Shown piece after piece: positions 35,814 through 44,766 of a stretch of DNA of 64,000 bases. This stretch comes from Maricaulis sp. (lineage in GTDB: Bacteria; Pseudomonadota; Alphaproteobacteria; Caulobacterales; Maricaulaceae). Below the pieces are notes generated by a model. The model saw only the letters and a program-made list of their open reading frames with translations, was not told the DNA's origin and did no database searches. The stretch is taken from the NCBI RefSeq assembly GCF_017643475.1, contig NZ_JAEPNI010000004.1:62001-126000 (forward strand). Direction: 5' to 3'. The stretch's first letter is position 1, and the number at the start of each line of letters is the position of its first letter. Made by a program: the position numbers and the translations under genes.

Positions 35814-38600
35814 ATGTCAAAGAAAATGCTGATCGATGCAGGTCATCCCGAGGAGACCCGCGTCGTCGTAGTCGATGGACCCAAAGTCGAGGAATTTGAT
35901 TTCGAAGCCGCTGCGAAGCGGCCGATACGCGGCAACATCTATCTGGCCAAGGTCACGCGAGTAGAACCCTCGCTGCAGGCCGCCTTCGTCGAATACGGCG
36001 GAAACCGTCACGGTTTCCTCGCCTTCAACGAGATCCATCCGGATTACTACCAGATCCCCTACGAGGATCGCCTCGCCCTGGCCGAGGAAGAAGCCTCTGT
36101 CGTCGCCGATGAGGATGACGAGGAGGAGGACGCCAGCGAAACGCCCGAGGCCCAGGCCGAGGACGCATCCGACGCGGACAAGTCCAACGAAAACACCAGT
36201 GACGGCGATGACGCGAACGAAGACGGTGACGACACGTCTGCAGAGACGATCGAGACCGACAGCGATGACGTCGAGGACGATATCGACGAGCAGAAGGCTG
36301 CGCGCATGCGCCGCCAACTCTATCGTCGCTACAAGATCCAGGAGGTCATCAAACGCCGCCAGGTGCTGCTGGTCCAGGTCGCCAAGGAAGAACGTGGCAA
36401 CAAGGGCGCGGCCCTGACCACCTACCTTTCCCTGGCCGGTCGTTATTGTGTGCTGATGCCAAACACCCCGCGTGGTGGCGGCATTTCCCGCAAGATCTCC
36501 AATGCAGCTGACCGCAAGCGTCTGAAATCTGTCGTCGGCGAGCTGGATCTGCCGAAAGGTGTCGGCCTGATCATCCGTACGGCAGGCGCCAAGCGGACCA
36601 AGGTCGAGATTCGCCGCGATGCCGACTATCTGATGCGCCTGTGGAGTAATATCCGTGAGGCGACGCTCAAGGCTGTGGCCCCTTCCCTGATTTACGAAGA
36701 AGGCAATCTGGTCAAACGCGCCATTCGCGATCTCTACGACAAGGAAATCGATTCCGTCCTGGTCGAAGGCGAAGCGGCCTACAAGGAAGCCAAGGGCTTC
36801 ATGCGCATGCTCATGCCGAGTCATGCCAAGAAGGTCCAGCATTACAAGGAGCCGGTTCCGCTCTTCCTGCGCCATCAGGTCGAGAATCAGCTCGAGGCCA
36901 TCTACTCGCCGATCGCACCTCTCAAATCCGGCGGCTATCTGGTCATCAACCCGACCGAGGCGCTGGTCTCGATCGACGTCAACTCGGGACGCGCCACGCG
37001 TGAGCGCAATATCGAGGCAACTGCCCTGAAGACCAATCTGGAAGCGGCAACCGAAGCCGCGCGCCAGATGCGCCTGCGTGACCTGGCGGGCCTGATCGTC
37101 ATCGACTTCATCGACATGGATGAATCGAAGAATAATCGTGCCGTCGAAAAGCGCATGAAAGACGTGCTCAAACGCGATCGTGCGCGATTGCAGATGGGCC
37201 GTATCTCACAGTTCGGCCTGATGGAGATCTCCCGCCAGCGGCGCCGCACCAGCCTGATCGAGGGCTCGACGACGGAATGTCCGCATTGTAGCGGAACCGG
37301 CCTGCTGAGGTCTGCGGAGTCCAGTGCCCTGGTCGCGCTGCGCGGTCTGGAACAGGAAGGCACGCGTGGTCGCGCCAAGGCGATCCGGATCACGGTTCCG
37401 ACCTCTGTTGCGCTGTATCTGCTCAACGAAAAGCGTGACCACCTGCTTTCCATCGAGGAACGTTTCGAGATGCGCATCATGGTTGCGGCCAATGATCAGC
37501 TCATCGCGCCGACGTTCAATATCGATCTCCTGGACACACGAGAGCCCGGCCAGGAACTGAAGATCGAAATGGCTCCGCTCTCTGTCGAATCGATCGACGA
37601 GATCGAGGTCGAGGAGCCGGAAGCCCAGGAAGAGGAAGAACGTGAAGGTGGCGGTCGCCGTCGCCGTCGTCGCCGCCGTCGCCGTGGTGGCAAGGGCGAG
37701 GACAACGCGTCTGCCGAAACCAGCTCGGAAGAGAACAACGACACATCGGCCGACGTTGAGGCGGATTCCGATGATGATGACGAGGACAAGCCGAAGCGCC
37801 GCCGTCGTCGCGGGCGTCGCGGTGGCCGAGGTCGTCGTCGCGGCGAGAACGCCAACGCGGAGGCTGATGGCGAAACGACCGAGGAGGCCGAGGCATCCGT
37901 GGACGGCGAAGCCGTAGCCGAAGCGGAAGCTCCGGCTGCTGAAGCCGAAACCGACACTGAAGCTGAAGCTGAAGCGCGGGCGGCCGAGGACGAGAAGCCC
38001 AAACGCAAGCGCCGCCCGCGTCGCAAGAAGGCAGATGCTGAGGTCGAGAGCGAAGCCGCAACTGATGAGGCGGCTGCTGAACCGGCCGAAGCCTCCGCTG
38101 AAGACACGGAGACCGCCGCCGAGGACGCTAAGGTAGAAAAGCCCAAGCGTACACGTCGCCCGCGCCGCAAGAAGGCTGACGCCGACGCAAAATCTGCGGC
38201 AAGCGAGGACAAGGCTGAAACGCCAGCCGAGCCCGAAGCAGATGCCAAGGCCGAGGAAGAAAAGCCGAAACCAAAGCGTCGCACGCGCCGCAAGAAGGCA
38301 GAACCGGAAGCTGAAACTGCGGAAGACGCCAAAACGGCTGAGCCCGCTGCGGAAAAGGCTGAAGAAAAAGCTGAACCGGAAGCGACGGAAAAGCCCAAGC
38401 GCCGCCGTACCAGAAAGAAGGCTGCTGACGCGCCCGCCGCTGAGGACGCTCCCAAAGCCGCAGAGCCGGAGCCCGTCGCAGCCGAACCTGTTGCTGCAGC
38501 AGAGCCGGCTGTTGAAACCCCTGCCGAGGCGGCAGACGACAAGTCGGACAAGCCCAAGCGCAAGGGCTGGTGGAACCGCACCGGTCTGTTCGGCAACTGA
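35814..38600 (+). CDS. rne: ribonuclease E, degradosome endonuclease
   Basis: A 928-residue endoribonuclease and degradosome scaffold. The N-terminal S1 domain (about 35-215) is split by a strongly acidic insertion (about 90-165, Asp/Glu/Ser/Thr-rich), known from alphaproteobacterial RNase E. The DNase I-like catalytic aspartates lie in VSIDVNSGRATRERNIE and IVIDFIDMDESKN, and the Zn-link cysteines in CPHCSGTG. From about residue 600 the protein is a long Ala/Glu-rich region with Arg/Lys blocks (RRRRRRRRRR; KRRPRRKKA repeated) for RNA and partner binding. The extreme C-terminus KGWWNRTGLFGN resembles the PNPase-recognition GWW peptide of Caulobacter RNase E. ATG 35814 follows a GGAG site; the frame upstream has no such support. 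Confidence 0.95.
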   Translation: MSKKMLIDAGHPEETRVVVVDGPKVEEFDFEAAAKRPIRGNIYLAKVTRVEPSLQAAFVEYGGNRHGFLAFNEIHPDYYQIPYEDRLALAEEEASVVADEDDEEEDASETPEAQAEDASDADKSNENTSDGDDANEDGDDTSAETIETDSDDVEDDIDEQKAARMRRQLYRRYKIQEVIKRRQVLLVQVAKEERGNKGAALTTYLSLAGRYCVLMPNTPRGGGISRKISNAADRKRLKSVVGELDLPKGVGLIIRTAGAKRTKVEIRRDADYLMRLWSNIREATLKAVAPSLIYEEGNLVKRAIRDLYDKEIDSVLVEGEAAYKEAKGFMRMLMPSHAKKVQHYKEPVPLFLRHQVENQLEAIYSPIAPLKSGGYLVINPTEALVSIDVNSGRATRERNIEATALKTNLEAATEAARQMRLRDLAGLIVIDFIDMDESKNNRAVEKRMKDVLKRDRARLQMGRISQFGLMEISRQRRRTSLIEGSTTECPHCSGTGLLRSAESSALVALRGLEQEGTRGRAKAIRITVPTSVALYLLNEKRDHLLSIEERFEMRIMVAANDQLIAPTFNIDLLDTREPGQELKIEMAPLSVESIDEIEVEEPEAQEEEEREGGGRRRRRRRRRRGGKGEDNASAETSSEENNDTSADVEADSDDDDEDKPKRRRRRGRRGGRGRRRGENANAEADGETTEEAEASVDGEAVAEAEAPAAEAETDTEAEAEARAAEDEKPKRKRRPRRKKADAEVESEAATDEAAAEPAEASAEDTETAAEDAKVEKPKRTRRPRRKKADADAKSAASEDKAETPAEPEADAKAEEEKPKPKRRTRRKKAEPEAETAEDAKTAEPAAEKAEEKAEPEATEKPKRRRTRKKAADAPAAEDAPKAAEPEPVAAEPVAAAEPAVETPAEAADDKSDKPKRKGWWNRTGLFGN

Positions 38601-38610
38601 TCAGATCCTG

Positions 38611-38646
38611 TTCACCCGGCTCTCGACATGGTGAGAGCCGGGTGAA
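38611..38646 (+). terminator. hairpin after rne
   Basis: Perfect 14-bp stem TTCACCCGGCTCTC / GAGAGCCGGGTGAA with an 8-base loop, ten bases after the rne stop. No T tract follows, so it may end transcription weakly or protect the rne 3' end. Confidence 0.65.
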
Positions 38647-38715
38647 CGCCTGACGCTGGCGCTTTGGGGAAGCGCTGCTAAGATATTGCTGCGGGGGCTG
38701 TGTAGTGGAGGTAGG

Positions 38716-40071
38716 ATGAAAATCCTCAAAGCCATCGCCGTAGCGTTTACTCTTGCCACGGCAACAAGTGTTGAAGCCTTAGGTCAATCGCTGATCCGGG
38801 ATACCGAGATCGAGCAGGTCCTGCGCGAATATACCGATCCGATTCTGGTTGCGGCAGGATTGCTGCCAGCAGATGTTGATCTCTATCTGGTCGCGGACCC
38901 GACCCTGAACGCCTTTGTAACGGGCGGTCAGAATATTTTCCTGCATACCGGCATCATCGTCGAAGCAGGCACACCCAACCAGCTCAAGGGCGTCATCGCT
39001 CACGAGACCGGCCATATCGCCGGCGCTCATCTGGCACGGTCCGGCGATGCCATGCAGGCTGCTGCAGTACCGGTTTATGTGTCAATGGGACTGGGCTTGC
39101 TCGCTGCACTCGCTGGCGAAGGCGGTGCCGGTGCCACGCTGATGGCTTCAAGCCAGCAATTCGGCGCGCTGTCCTTCCTCACTTACAGCCGCGGCCAGGA
39201 AGCTTCGGCTGATCAGGCTGCTCTCGGCTATCTGGAGGAGACCGGCCAGTCCGGCCAGGGCCTCGTCGAATTCTTTGACCGCTTTCGCTACCAGGAAGTG
39301 ATGTCGAACGCGCGCCGCTTCCCCTATTTCCGGTCCCACCCGCTGTCCAGCCACCGTATCGACGCGCTGCGCGAGAATGTGGAACAGTCCGAATTTTTCA
39401 CGGTTCAGGATTCCCCCGAGGACATCGCCTATCTGCGCCGCATCCAGGCCAAGATCTATGGCTTCCTGGTCGAGCCGGAATTTGTTTTCTATCGCTATCC
39501 GGAAACCGACCAGTCCCTGCCGGCGCGTTATGCCCGTGCTGTGGCCTATTACCATGACGCCCGCCTGGACGAAGCGCGCGAAGAGATCGAGAGCCTGATC
39601 GCAGAAGAGCCGGAAAACCCCTATTTCCATGAACTTTACGGCCAGATGCTGTTCGAAAGCGGTCGCGCCGAGGAAAGCATCCAGTATCACGCCCGCTCGG
39701 TAGAGCTGTTGCCGACCGCGCCCTTGCTGCGCGTAAATCTCGCCATCTCTCAGATCGCCACGGAAGACCCGCAATTGCTGGAGGACGCCCGCCGAAACCT
39801 GCGCATCGCACTGGATATCGAGCCGGACAATGCCTTTGCCTGGTATCAGCTTTCCATCGTGCATGAACGCAGCGGAGAAACCGCGCTGGCCCAGCTGGCT
39901 GTCGCCGAACAGGCCTTTGCGGTTGGCAATTCCGGCCGCGCCCGCCAGTTCGCAATGCGTGCCCGGGCAAATCTGGAACAAGGCACACCCGCCTGGTTCC
40001 GCGCCACCGAGATCGAGGCGGTCTCCATACCGACCCGCGAGGAAATCCGCCGCCAGCGCCGCAGAGACTAG
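38716..40071 (+). CDS. periplasmic M48 metalloprotease with TPR domain (BepA-like)
   Basis: A 451-residue exported protease/chaperone of the BepA (YfgC) type, which in E. coli helps outer-membrane protein and LptD assembly. It has a Sec signal peptide (KAIAVAFTLATATSVEALG), the zinc motif HETGH (residues 96-100), a third ligand Glu in GQEASADQAALGYLE, and a C-terminal TPR region from about 280 (LDEAREEIESLIAEEPENPY; FHELYGQMLFESGRAEES). ATG 38716 has a GGAGGTAGG ribosome site. It precedes the GNAT-like gene by 11 bases. Confidence 0.9.
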   Translation: MKILKAIAVAFTLATATSVEALGQSLIRDTEIEQVLREYTDPILVAAGLLPADVDLYLVADPTLNAFVTGGQNIFLHTGIIVEAGTPNQLKGVIAHETGHIAGAHLARSGDAMQAAAVPVYVSMGLGLLAALAGEGGAGATLMASSQQFGALSFLTYSRGQEASADQAALGYLEETGQSGQGLVEFFDRFRYQEVMSNARRFPYFRSHPLSSHRIDALRENVEQSEFFTVQDSPEDIAYLRRIQAKIYGFLVEPEFVFYRYPETDQSLPARYARAVAYYHDARLDEAREEIESLIAEEPENPYFHELYGQMLFESGRAEESIQYHARSVELLPTAPLLRVNLAISQIATEDPQLLEDARRNLRIALDIEPDNAFAWYQLSIVHERSGETALAQLAVAEQAFAVGNSGRARQFAMRARANLEQGTPAWFRATEIEAVSIPTREEIRRQRRRD

Positions 40072-40082
40072 GCAAGCAGCAG

Positions 40083-41279
40083 ATGGACCCTGCAGAACCG
40101 GACACGCCTGATGGCCTGACCGTGCGCTCGCATGGCGCGCTCTCCGAGATCCCTCGCGAGGCGTGGGACCGGCTGGCAAATCCGGCGGGGCAGGAATTCG
40201 ATCCTTTCCTGAGCTGGGATTTCCTGCAGGCCCTGGAGGAAAGCGGCAGTGTCTCGCCGGAGGCCGGCTGGTATCCACGTCACCTGGCGCTGGAAAATGC
40301 CGCGGGCGAACTGATCGGTGTCCTGCCGCTCTATCTCAAGGCGCACAGCCAGGGCGAATATGTCTTCGACCACGCCTGGGCCGATGCCTGGGAACGTGCT
40401 GGCGGGCAGTATTACCCCAAAATGCAGACGGCGGTTCCCTTTACCCCGGTGACAGGACGGCGCCTTCTGGCTGCCGACGAGGCTACCCGCCGCACACTCG
40501 CCTCCGCCGCGGTCCAGGCAGCATCCCAGTGGAATATCGCCAGCTGGCATATCACTTTCCCGGACGAGAAAAGCTGGCAGGAAATGGCGGCCATGGGCCT
40601 GTTACAGCGCGTGGACCGGCAATACATCTGGCACAATCAGGACTATGCCAGTTACGCCGACTTCCTGGACGCGCTCTCTTCCCGCAAGCGCAAGGCCTTG
40701 CGCAAGGAACGCGAAGCCGCGCAGACCGGGCTGGAGATCGAACAACTCACCGGTGATGATCTGCGCCCGGAACACTGGGATGTGTTTTTCGCCTGTTACC
40801 AGGAAACCGGGTCGCGCAAATGGGGCTATCCCTATCTCAACCGGGCCTTTTTCGATCTGCTGCACCAACGCATGCGCGACAAGGTCCTGCTGGTCATGGC
40901 CAAACAGGATGGCCGTTATATCGCCGCTGCGCTCAACTTCATCGGCTCCCATGCCCTTTATGGTCGTTATTGGGGACGCCTCGTTGATCACCCCTTCCTG
41001 CATTTCGAGCTCTGTTATCACCAGGCCATCGATGCCGCGATCGCACTGAAACTGGACCGCGTCGAGGCGGGAGCCCAGGGCGAACACAAGCTGGCGCGCG
41101 GCTACCTGCCCTCGCCCGTCTATTCGGCGCATTACATTGCAGATGAAGGCTTTCGCGGCGCAGTGTCCGATTTCCTGGATCGCGAACGCCCGGCCGTGCT
41201 GCACGATATCGAATTGCAGCGCCAGGAGAGTCCGTTTAAGGCCGTTGAACCCAAACAGGAGACGCACGATGAGCATTGA
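40083..41279 (+). CDS. FemAB/GNAT-like acyltransferase (COG3146)
   Basis: A 398-residue soluble protein of the COG3146 family, which has a double GNAT-like fold like FemX and is often annotated as peptidoglycan-related although its reaction is unproven. Family blocks visible are AWDRLANPAGQEFDPFLSWDFLQALEESG (position ~22-50, quoted in part), the HNQDYASYADFL to SSRKRKALRKERE region, and ALYGRYWG followed by LHFELCYHQAIDAAI. The C-terminal LARGYLPSPVYSAHYI is also conserved. It overlaps the HIT gene by 11 bases. Confidence 0.84.
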   Translation: MDPAEPDTPDGLTVRSHGALSEIPREAWDRLANPAGQEFDPFLSWDFLQALEESGSVSPEAGWYPRHLALENAAGELIGVLPLYLKAHSQGEYVFDHAWADAWERAGGQYYPKMQTAVPFTPVTGRRLLAADEATRRTLASAAVQAASQWNIASWHITFPDEKSWQEMAAMGLLQRVDRQYIWHNQDYASYADFLDALSSRKRKALRKEREAAQTGLEIEQLTGDDLRPEHWDVFFACYQETGSRKWGYPYLNRAFFDLLHQRMRDKVLLVMAKQDGRYIAAALNFIGSHALYGRYWGRLVDHPFLHFELCYHQAIDAAIALKLDRVEAGAQGEHKLARGYLPSPVYSAHYIADEGFRGAVSDFLDRERPAVLHDIELQRQESPFKAVEPKQETHDEH

Positions 41280-41706
41280 TGGCCAGTATGATCCGGAGAA
41301 TATCTTCGCCAAGATCCTGCGCGGCGAGATGCCCTGTGTGAAAGTCTATGAGGACGAACAGGTGCTCGCCTTCATGGATATTTTCCCGCAAGCGCCCGGC
41401 CATGTCCTGGTCGTACCGCGTGAACCGGCGCGCAATCTGCTGGAACTGACCGACGGCGCACTCCAGGGCGCCATGCTGCGCGTCAAGCGCATCGCCCAGG
41501 CGGTCAAAAAGGCGCTCAATCCCGACGGCATCGTGATGACCCAGTTCTCCGGCGCCCCGGCTGGCCAGACCGTCTTTCACGTCCATTTCCACATCATCCC
41601 GCGCCAGGAAGGCAAAGCCCTGGGCGCGCATGGCGGTGGCCAGGCGGATATGGCGGAGCTGCAAGCCCAGGCAGAGAAAATCGCTGCGGCGATCGAGATG
41701 CCTTAG
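41269..41706 (+). CDS. HIT-family nucleotide-binding hydrolase
   Basis: A 145-residue histidine-triad protein that hydrolyses nucleoside phosphoramidates or related nucleotides. The triad HVHFHIIP is near residue 104, preceded by QFSGAPAGQTVFH. The N-terminal DPENIFAKILRGEMPCVKVYED and LAFMDIFPQAPGHVLVVP are typical of bacterial HinT-type proteins. ATG 41269 lies inside the end of the previous gene with a CAGGAG site upstream. Confidence 0.92.
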   Translation: MSIDGQYDPENIFAKILRGEMPCVKVYEDEQVLAFMDIFPQAPGHVLVVPREPARNLLELTDGALQGAMLRVKRIAQAVKKALNPDGIVMTQFSGAPAGQTVFHVHFHIIPRQEGKALGAHGGGQADMAELQAQAEKIAAAIEMP

Positions 41707-41729
41707 GGAGAAAATATCAAGCCGCCTCA

Positions 41730-41747
41730 TCCTGACGAAAGTCAGGA
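41730..41747. repeat. palindromic hairpin TCCTGAC-GAAA-GTCAGGA
   Basis: Perfect 7-bp stem with a GAAA tetraloop, 24 bases after the HIT stop, without a T tract. It looks more like a dispersed intergenic palindrome than a terminator; it marks the left edge of the AT-richer islet. Confidence 0.5.
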
Positions 41748-41848
41748 CCGATGGCTCAGCATGGCCGGTTTTTGTGAGGTCCCGAAACTTGGGGCACGGC
41801 CGCTAATTGTGGGTGTCCCTGTTTTATCTCGACGCTTTTTTTCAATGA

Positions 41849-42217
41849 CTACTGTTCGTAGTCGTATGCCGAAATCTGGATAGGCCCAACAAGAGAAACA
41901 GACTCGTCAGACATTTGTTTTACCTTCTCGGCTTCGACAAAGAACACAGCCTTAATTTTTTCAAAGTCGAACGCCCTCCACACACCGGCGTCCTCAACCC
42001 GGAAAGGTAATAGCGAGTTCATTCTGCCTGGATCAAAACGGCCACTCGGGCAAGAATCGAGTCCGTAAGGCTCAAACCCCTCCGGATCAACACTTACAAA
42101 ACCAATGTTTTGTTTGTACTTACTCCACCCTTCCGGGTGCTCTTCATCGTAATCGAAATAGCTCCGCAATTCGACTGCGTCAAAAACGGTTGAGTATCCA
42201 AGGTAGATGTTTCTCAC
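41849..42217 (-). CDS. orphan protein in AT-rich islet
   Basis: A 122-residue soluble, acidic protein of unknown function, rich in Asp, Glu, Tyr and Phe (VRNIYLGYSTVFDAVELRSY; then FDYDEEHPEGWSKYKQN). No signal peptide, membrane segment or known motif is seen. Base composition is clearly lower in GC than the neighbours, suggesting transfer. GTG 42217 with a GGAAC-like site is chosen; TTG 42226 is an alternative. Small acidic orphans of this kind are often immunity proteins, but nothing here proves that. Confidence 0.6.
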   Translation of the reverse strand: MRNIYLGYSTVFDAVELRSYFDYDEEHPEGWSKYKQNIGFVSVDPEGFEPYGLDSCPSGRFDPGRMNSLLPFRVEDAGVWRAFDFEKIKAVFFVEAEKVKQMSDESVSLVGPIQISAYDYEQ

Positions 42218-42253
42218 CGGTTCCAAGCCTCATTCATTGGTCGCTGACAAACC

Positions 42254-42337
42254 GGGACAGACACATTTTCGGACTGAAAACTCGCGCGCATTCGCCTGCC
42301 GAACGAACGGATGGGCAGAGATAATGTGTCTGTCTCC
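42254..42337. repeat. hairpin repeat, copy A
   Basis: An ~84-bp element bounded by the inverted arms GGGACAGACACATT and AATGTGTCTGTCTCC. Its interior (GAAAACTCGCGCGCATTCGC) matches that of copy B at 42881-42954 (GAAAACGCGTGCCCCTTCGC). It lies between the two orphan genes. GGGACAGACAC-type termini are often seen around REP-associated or IS200-like transposase genes, but no transposase is present. Confidence 0.7.
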
Positions 42338-42343
42338 AACTAT

Positions 42344-42775
42344 TCACAGATATACTTCGAACAGTCGTGCAAGCATGCCATCCTCATCAATACTCATAGA
42401 TGGCGATTTGAGCTTTTCTAATAACTCAATGATTTTGATGCGCCGACCCCGCCTCAGCAACTCATAGTTATCGCGGTCCAGCAGTTTGATAGACCGGTCA
42501 CAATTTGTGTTATCATCTAGTCGAACAAGTACACCGCTTGGAACACCATCAAGATCGTCCGCCTCGTAAACCGGTCGCTCAATCGTTCCTTCAGTCACCC
42601 GGATTGGGATACGCCCCGAATTGACATTCGCCCACCATTCGGATGAAGCGTACAACCCATAGATCGGGTCGATACCAAGCGGGGACAAAGTGTTTGTTGA
42701 TAACGCATGCGAACGTCTGATTGCTGCGTCATTGTAGATCTCACGGTCTTTATCAAGTCGATAGACAAGCTTCAT
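42344..42775 (-). CDS. orphan protein flanked by hairpin repeats
   Basis: A 143-residue soluble protein of unknown function (MKLVYRLDKDREIYNDAAIR; then SPLGIDPIYGLYASSEWWAN). No motif, signal or membrane segment is recognised. The C-terminus is charged and helical (RRGRRIKIIELLEKLKSPS). Codon and base usage are AT-richer than the core genes. It is enclosed by repeat copies A and B, consistent with acquisition as a small unit. ATG 42775 with an AGG site is preferred to GTG 42784. Confidence 0.6.
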   Translation of the reverse strand: MKLVYRLDKDREIYNDAAIRRSHALSTNTLSPLGIDPIYGLYASSEWWANVNSGRIPIRVTEGTIERPVYEADDLDGVPSGVLVRLDDNTNCDRSIKLLDRDNYELLRRGRRIKIIELLEKLKSPSMSIDEDGMLARLFEVYL

Positions 42776-42865
42776 GCTGGACACCTAACATCATCGCCTC
42801 TTGCGACCGGACACTTCGGTATAGGATCTGACCTCCTCGAAGTGAACACTTCGACCATTAAATTT

Positions 42866-42969
42866 ATCCCGGAAGTAAATGGGGACAGACACATTTTTAG
42901 GCCGAAAACGCGTGCCCCTTCGCCTGCGTGGCGAGTGAAAAATGTCTTTGTCCCAGTTTATTCCGGGAT
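42866..42969. repeat. hairpin repeat, copy B, extended inverted repeat
   Basis: A 104-bp element whose ends form a long imperfect inverted repeat: ATCCCGGAAGTAAATGGGGA then CAGACACATTTTT on the left, and AAAAATGTCTTTGTCCC then AGTTTATTCCGGGAT on the right. The core 42881-42954 matches copy A. It ends nine bases before the recQ stop codon and could form a strong RNA hairpin at the recQ 3' end. Confidence 0.75.
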
Positions 42970-42978
42970 GAGCTGGTA

Positions 42979-44766
42979 TTAATCCCCCAAAGCCCCCAAA
43001 AACACCTCCCCGAAATCCTTCAGCTTTTTCGGGCCGACGCCGTTTACGCTGCCCATTTCGTCGAGATTGCGTGGTTGCAGGTGGCACATGTCGATGAGGG
43101 TCGCGTCGGAGAAGATCACATAGGCCGGGACATTGCGCTCTGCGGCCAGCTCGCGGCGCACGGCCTTGAGGCGGGACAGGAGATCGGGGTCCACCTCGGC
43201 TGCTGCGGCGGCGATGGCGGCCTTGGTGCGGCGGGTTTCCTTCTTGAGGACGATTTCGCGGATCTCGACACTGGCCTTGCCGCGCAGGACGGCGTCGCCG
43301 CGGTCGGTCAGACGCAGGCCACCATAACCGCCGATATCCAGTTCCAGATGGCCTGAGGCCAGCATCTGGCGGGTCAGGCCTTGCCAGAAGGCCTTGGGCC
43401 GGTCCTGGCCGACACCATAGGTGGGCAATTGATCATGGCCGCGGGCGAGGACTTTCTCGGAGGCCGACCCACGCAGGATGTCGGTAATATGACCCACGCC
43501 AAACACCTGGCCGGTGCGGGCAATGGCGGAGAAGAGCATCTGCGCCTCGCGCGTGCCATCGATCAGGGTCGGCGGATCGAGGCAGATATCGCAATTCCCG
43601 CAGGCCTTACCGCCCGTCTCCCCGAAATAGGCCAACAGCGCCAGGCGACGGCACTGGGTCGCCTCGCAATAGGCCAAGAGCGCGTCCAGGCGTTTGTGTT
43701 CCTGGCGCTTGTGACGTTCATCCTCGCCATCCTGGTCGATGAATTGCCGCCGCATGCGCGCATCGCCCATGGCATAGAGCATCATGGCATCCGCCGGCTG
43801 GCCATCGCGCCCGGCGCGGCCGATTTCCTGGTAATAGGCCTCCATCGAGCCTGGCAGGGAAAGGTGGAGGACATAACGGATGTCCGGCTTGTCGATGCCC
43901 ATGCCAAACGCGATCGTGGCCACCATGACCACGCCGTCCTCGGCCATGAAGCTTTCCTGGTTCTCCCGCCGCGTTTCCGGTGCCAGTCCGGCGTGGTAGG
44001 GCAAGGCACGATAGCCCTCACCGACCAGTAATTGCGCCACTTCCCCGGTCTGTTTGCGCGACAGGCAATAGACAATACCGGACTGTTTGCGTCGCGGTTC
44101 GAGAAAGTCGAGCAGCTGGTCCTTCCATTTCTGTTTTGGCGCGACTGCCAGCGACAGGTTGGGTCGGTCAAAGCCGTGCACAACGATATCGCCCTCACCG
44201 CCAAACAGCTTGGCCGCGATATCGCTGCGCGTGACCTCGTCCGCCGTGGCCGTGAAGGCGCCGATAACGGCATCGGGAAAGCGTTCGGAAAGCGCCGACA
44301 GCATCTCGTATTCCGGCCGGAAACTGGCGCCCCATTTGGAAATGCAATGCGCCTCGTCAATGACGAACATGGCGGGTTGCAGCCCGTCCAGCGCTGCCAG
44401 CATGCGGCCGGTCATCATGCGCTCCGGCGACATGTAGAGGAGTTTGGCCTCGCCCGTTTTGAAACTCTGCCAGGCCTGGACGTTTTCGTCACGATCTCGC
44501 CCGGAATGGATCGCCACGGCCTTGACCCCATTGGCCGCCAGGCCGGCCACCTGGTCATCCATCAGGGCTGTCAGGGGAGAGACCACCACGCTCGGCCCGT
44601 CCATCAACAGCGCCGGCACCTGGTAACACAACGACTTTCCTGCACCGGTCGGCATGACACACAACGTGTTCGTCCCGGCCAGCAACCGATCGACAATCTC
44701 CTCCTGCCCGGGCCTGAAACCGGGAAAGCCAAACGTGCTGGACAGGAGATCGAGGGAGCGTGACAT
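42979..44766 (-). CDS. recQ: ATP-dependent DNA helicase RecQ
   Basis: A 595-residue 3'-5' DNA helicase of recombination and fork repair. SF2 motifs are clear: motif 0 FRPGQEEI, Walker A MPTGAGKS, DEAH (VIDEAHCISKWG), FTATA, and QEIGRAGRDGQ. The zinc-binding RecQ-Ct domain has cysteines in ATQCRR and CGNCDIC, followed by a winged helix. A C-terminal HRDC domain (LLSRLKAVRRELAAERNVPA) completes the protein. ATG 44766 (MSRSLDLLSS) is preferred to GTG 44817. It lies just downstream (in transcription terms, upstream) of the islet. Confidence 0.95.
   Translation of the reverse strand: MSRSLDLLSSTFGFPGFRPGQEEIVDRLLAGTNTLCVMPTGAGKSLCYQVPALLMDGPSVVVSPLTALMDDQVAGLAANGVKAVAIHSGRDRDENVQAWQSFKTGEAKLLYMSPERMMTGRMLAALDGLQPAMFVIDEAHCISKWGASFRPEYEMLSALSERFPDAVIGAFTATADEVTRSDIAAKLFGGEGDIVVHGFDRPNLSLAVAPKQKWKDQLLDFLEPRRKQSGIVYCLSRKQTGEVAQLLVGEGYRALPYHAGLAPETRRENQESFMAEDGVVMVATIAFGMGIDKPDIRYVLHLSLPGSMEAYYQEIGRAGRDGQPADAMMLYAMGDARMRRQFIDQDGEDERHKRQEHKRLDALLAYCEATQCRRLALLAYFGETGGKACGNCDICLDPPTLIDGTREAQMLFSAIARTGQVFGVGHITDILRGSASEKVLARGHDQLPTYGVGQDRPKAFWQGLTRQMLASGHLELDIGGYGGLRLTDRGDAVLRGKASVEIREIVLKKETRRTKAAIAAAAAEVDPDLLSRLKAVRRELAAERNVPAYVIFSDATLIDMCHLQPRNLDEMGSVNGVGPKKLKDFGEVFLGALGD

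Noticed and set aside
37640-38560. Repetitive sequence that could be mistaken for a repeat array or CRISPR
   Set aside because: Repeats are in frame with rne and encode its Ala/Glu and Arg/Lys blocks; there are no conserved spaced repeats with unique spacers.
37496-38596. Ser/Ala/Arg-rich minus-strand frame opposite the rne tail
   Set aside because: It mirrors the low-complexity C-terminal region of RNase E and has no independent support.
42707-42982. Plus-strand frame across copy B of the repeat
   Set aside because: It consists mostly of repeat sequence and lies opposite the orphan gene's start; no sign of coding.
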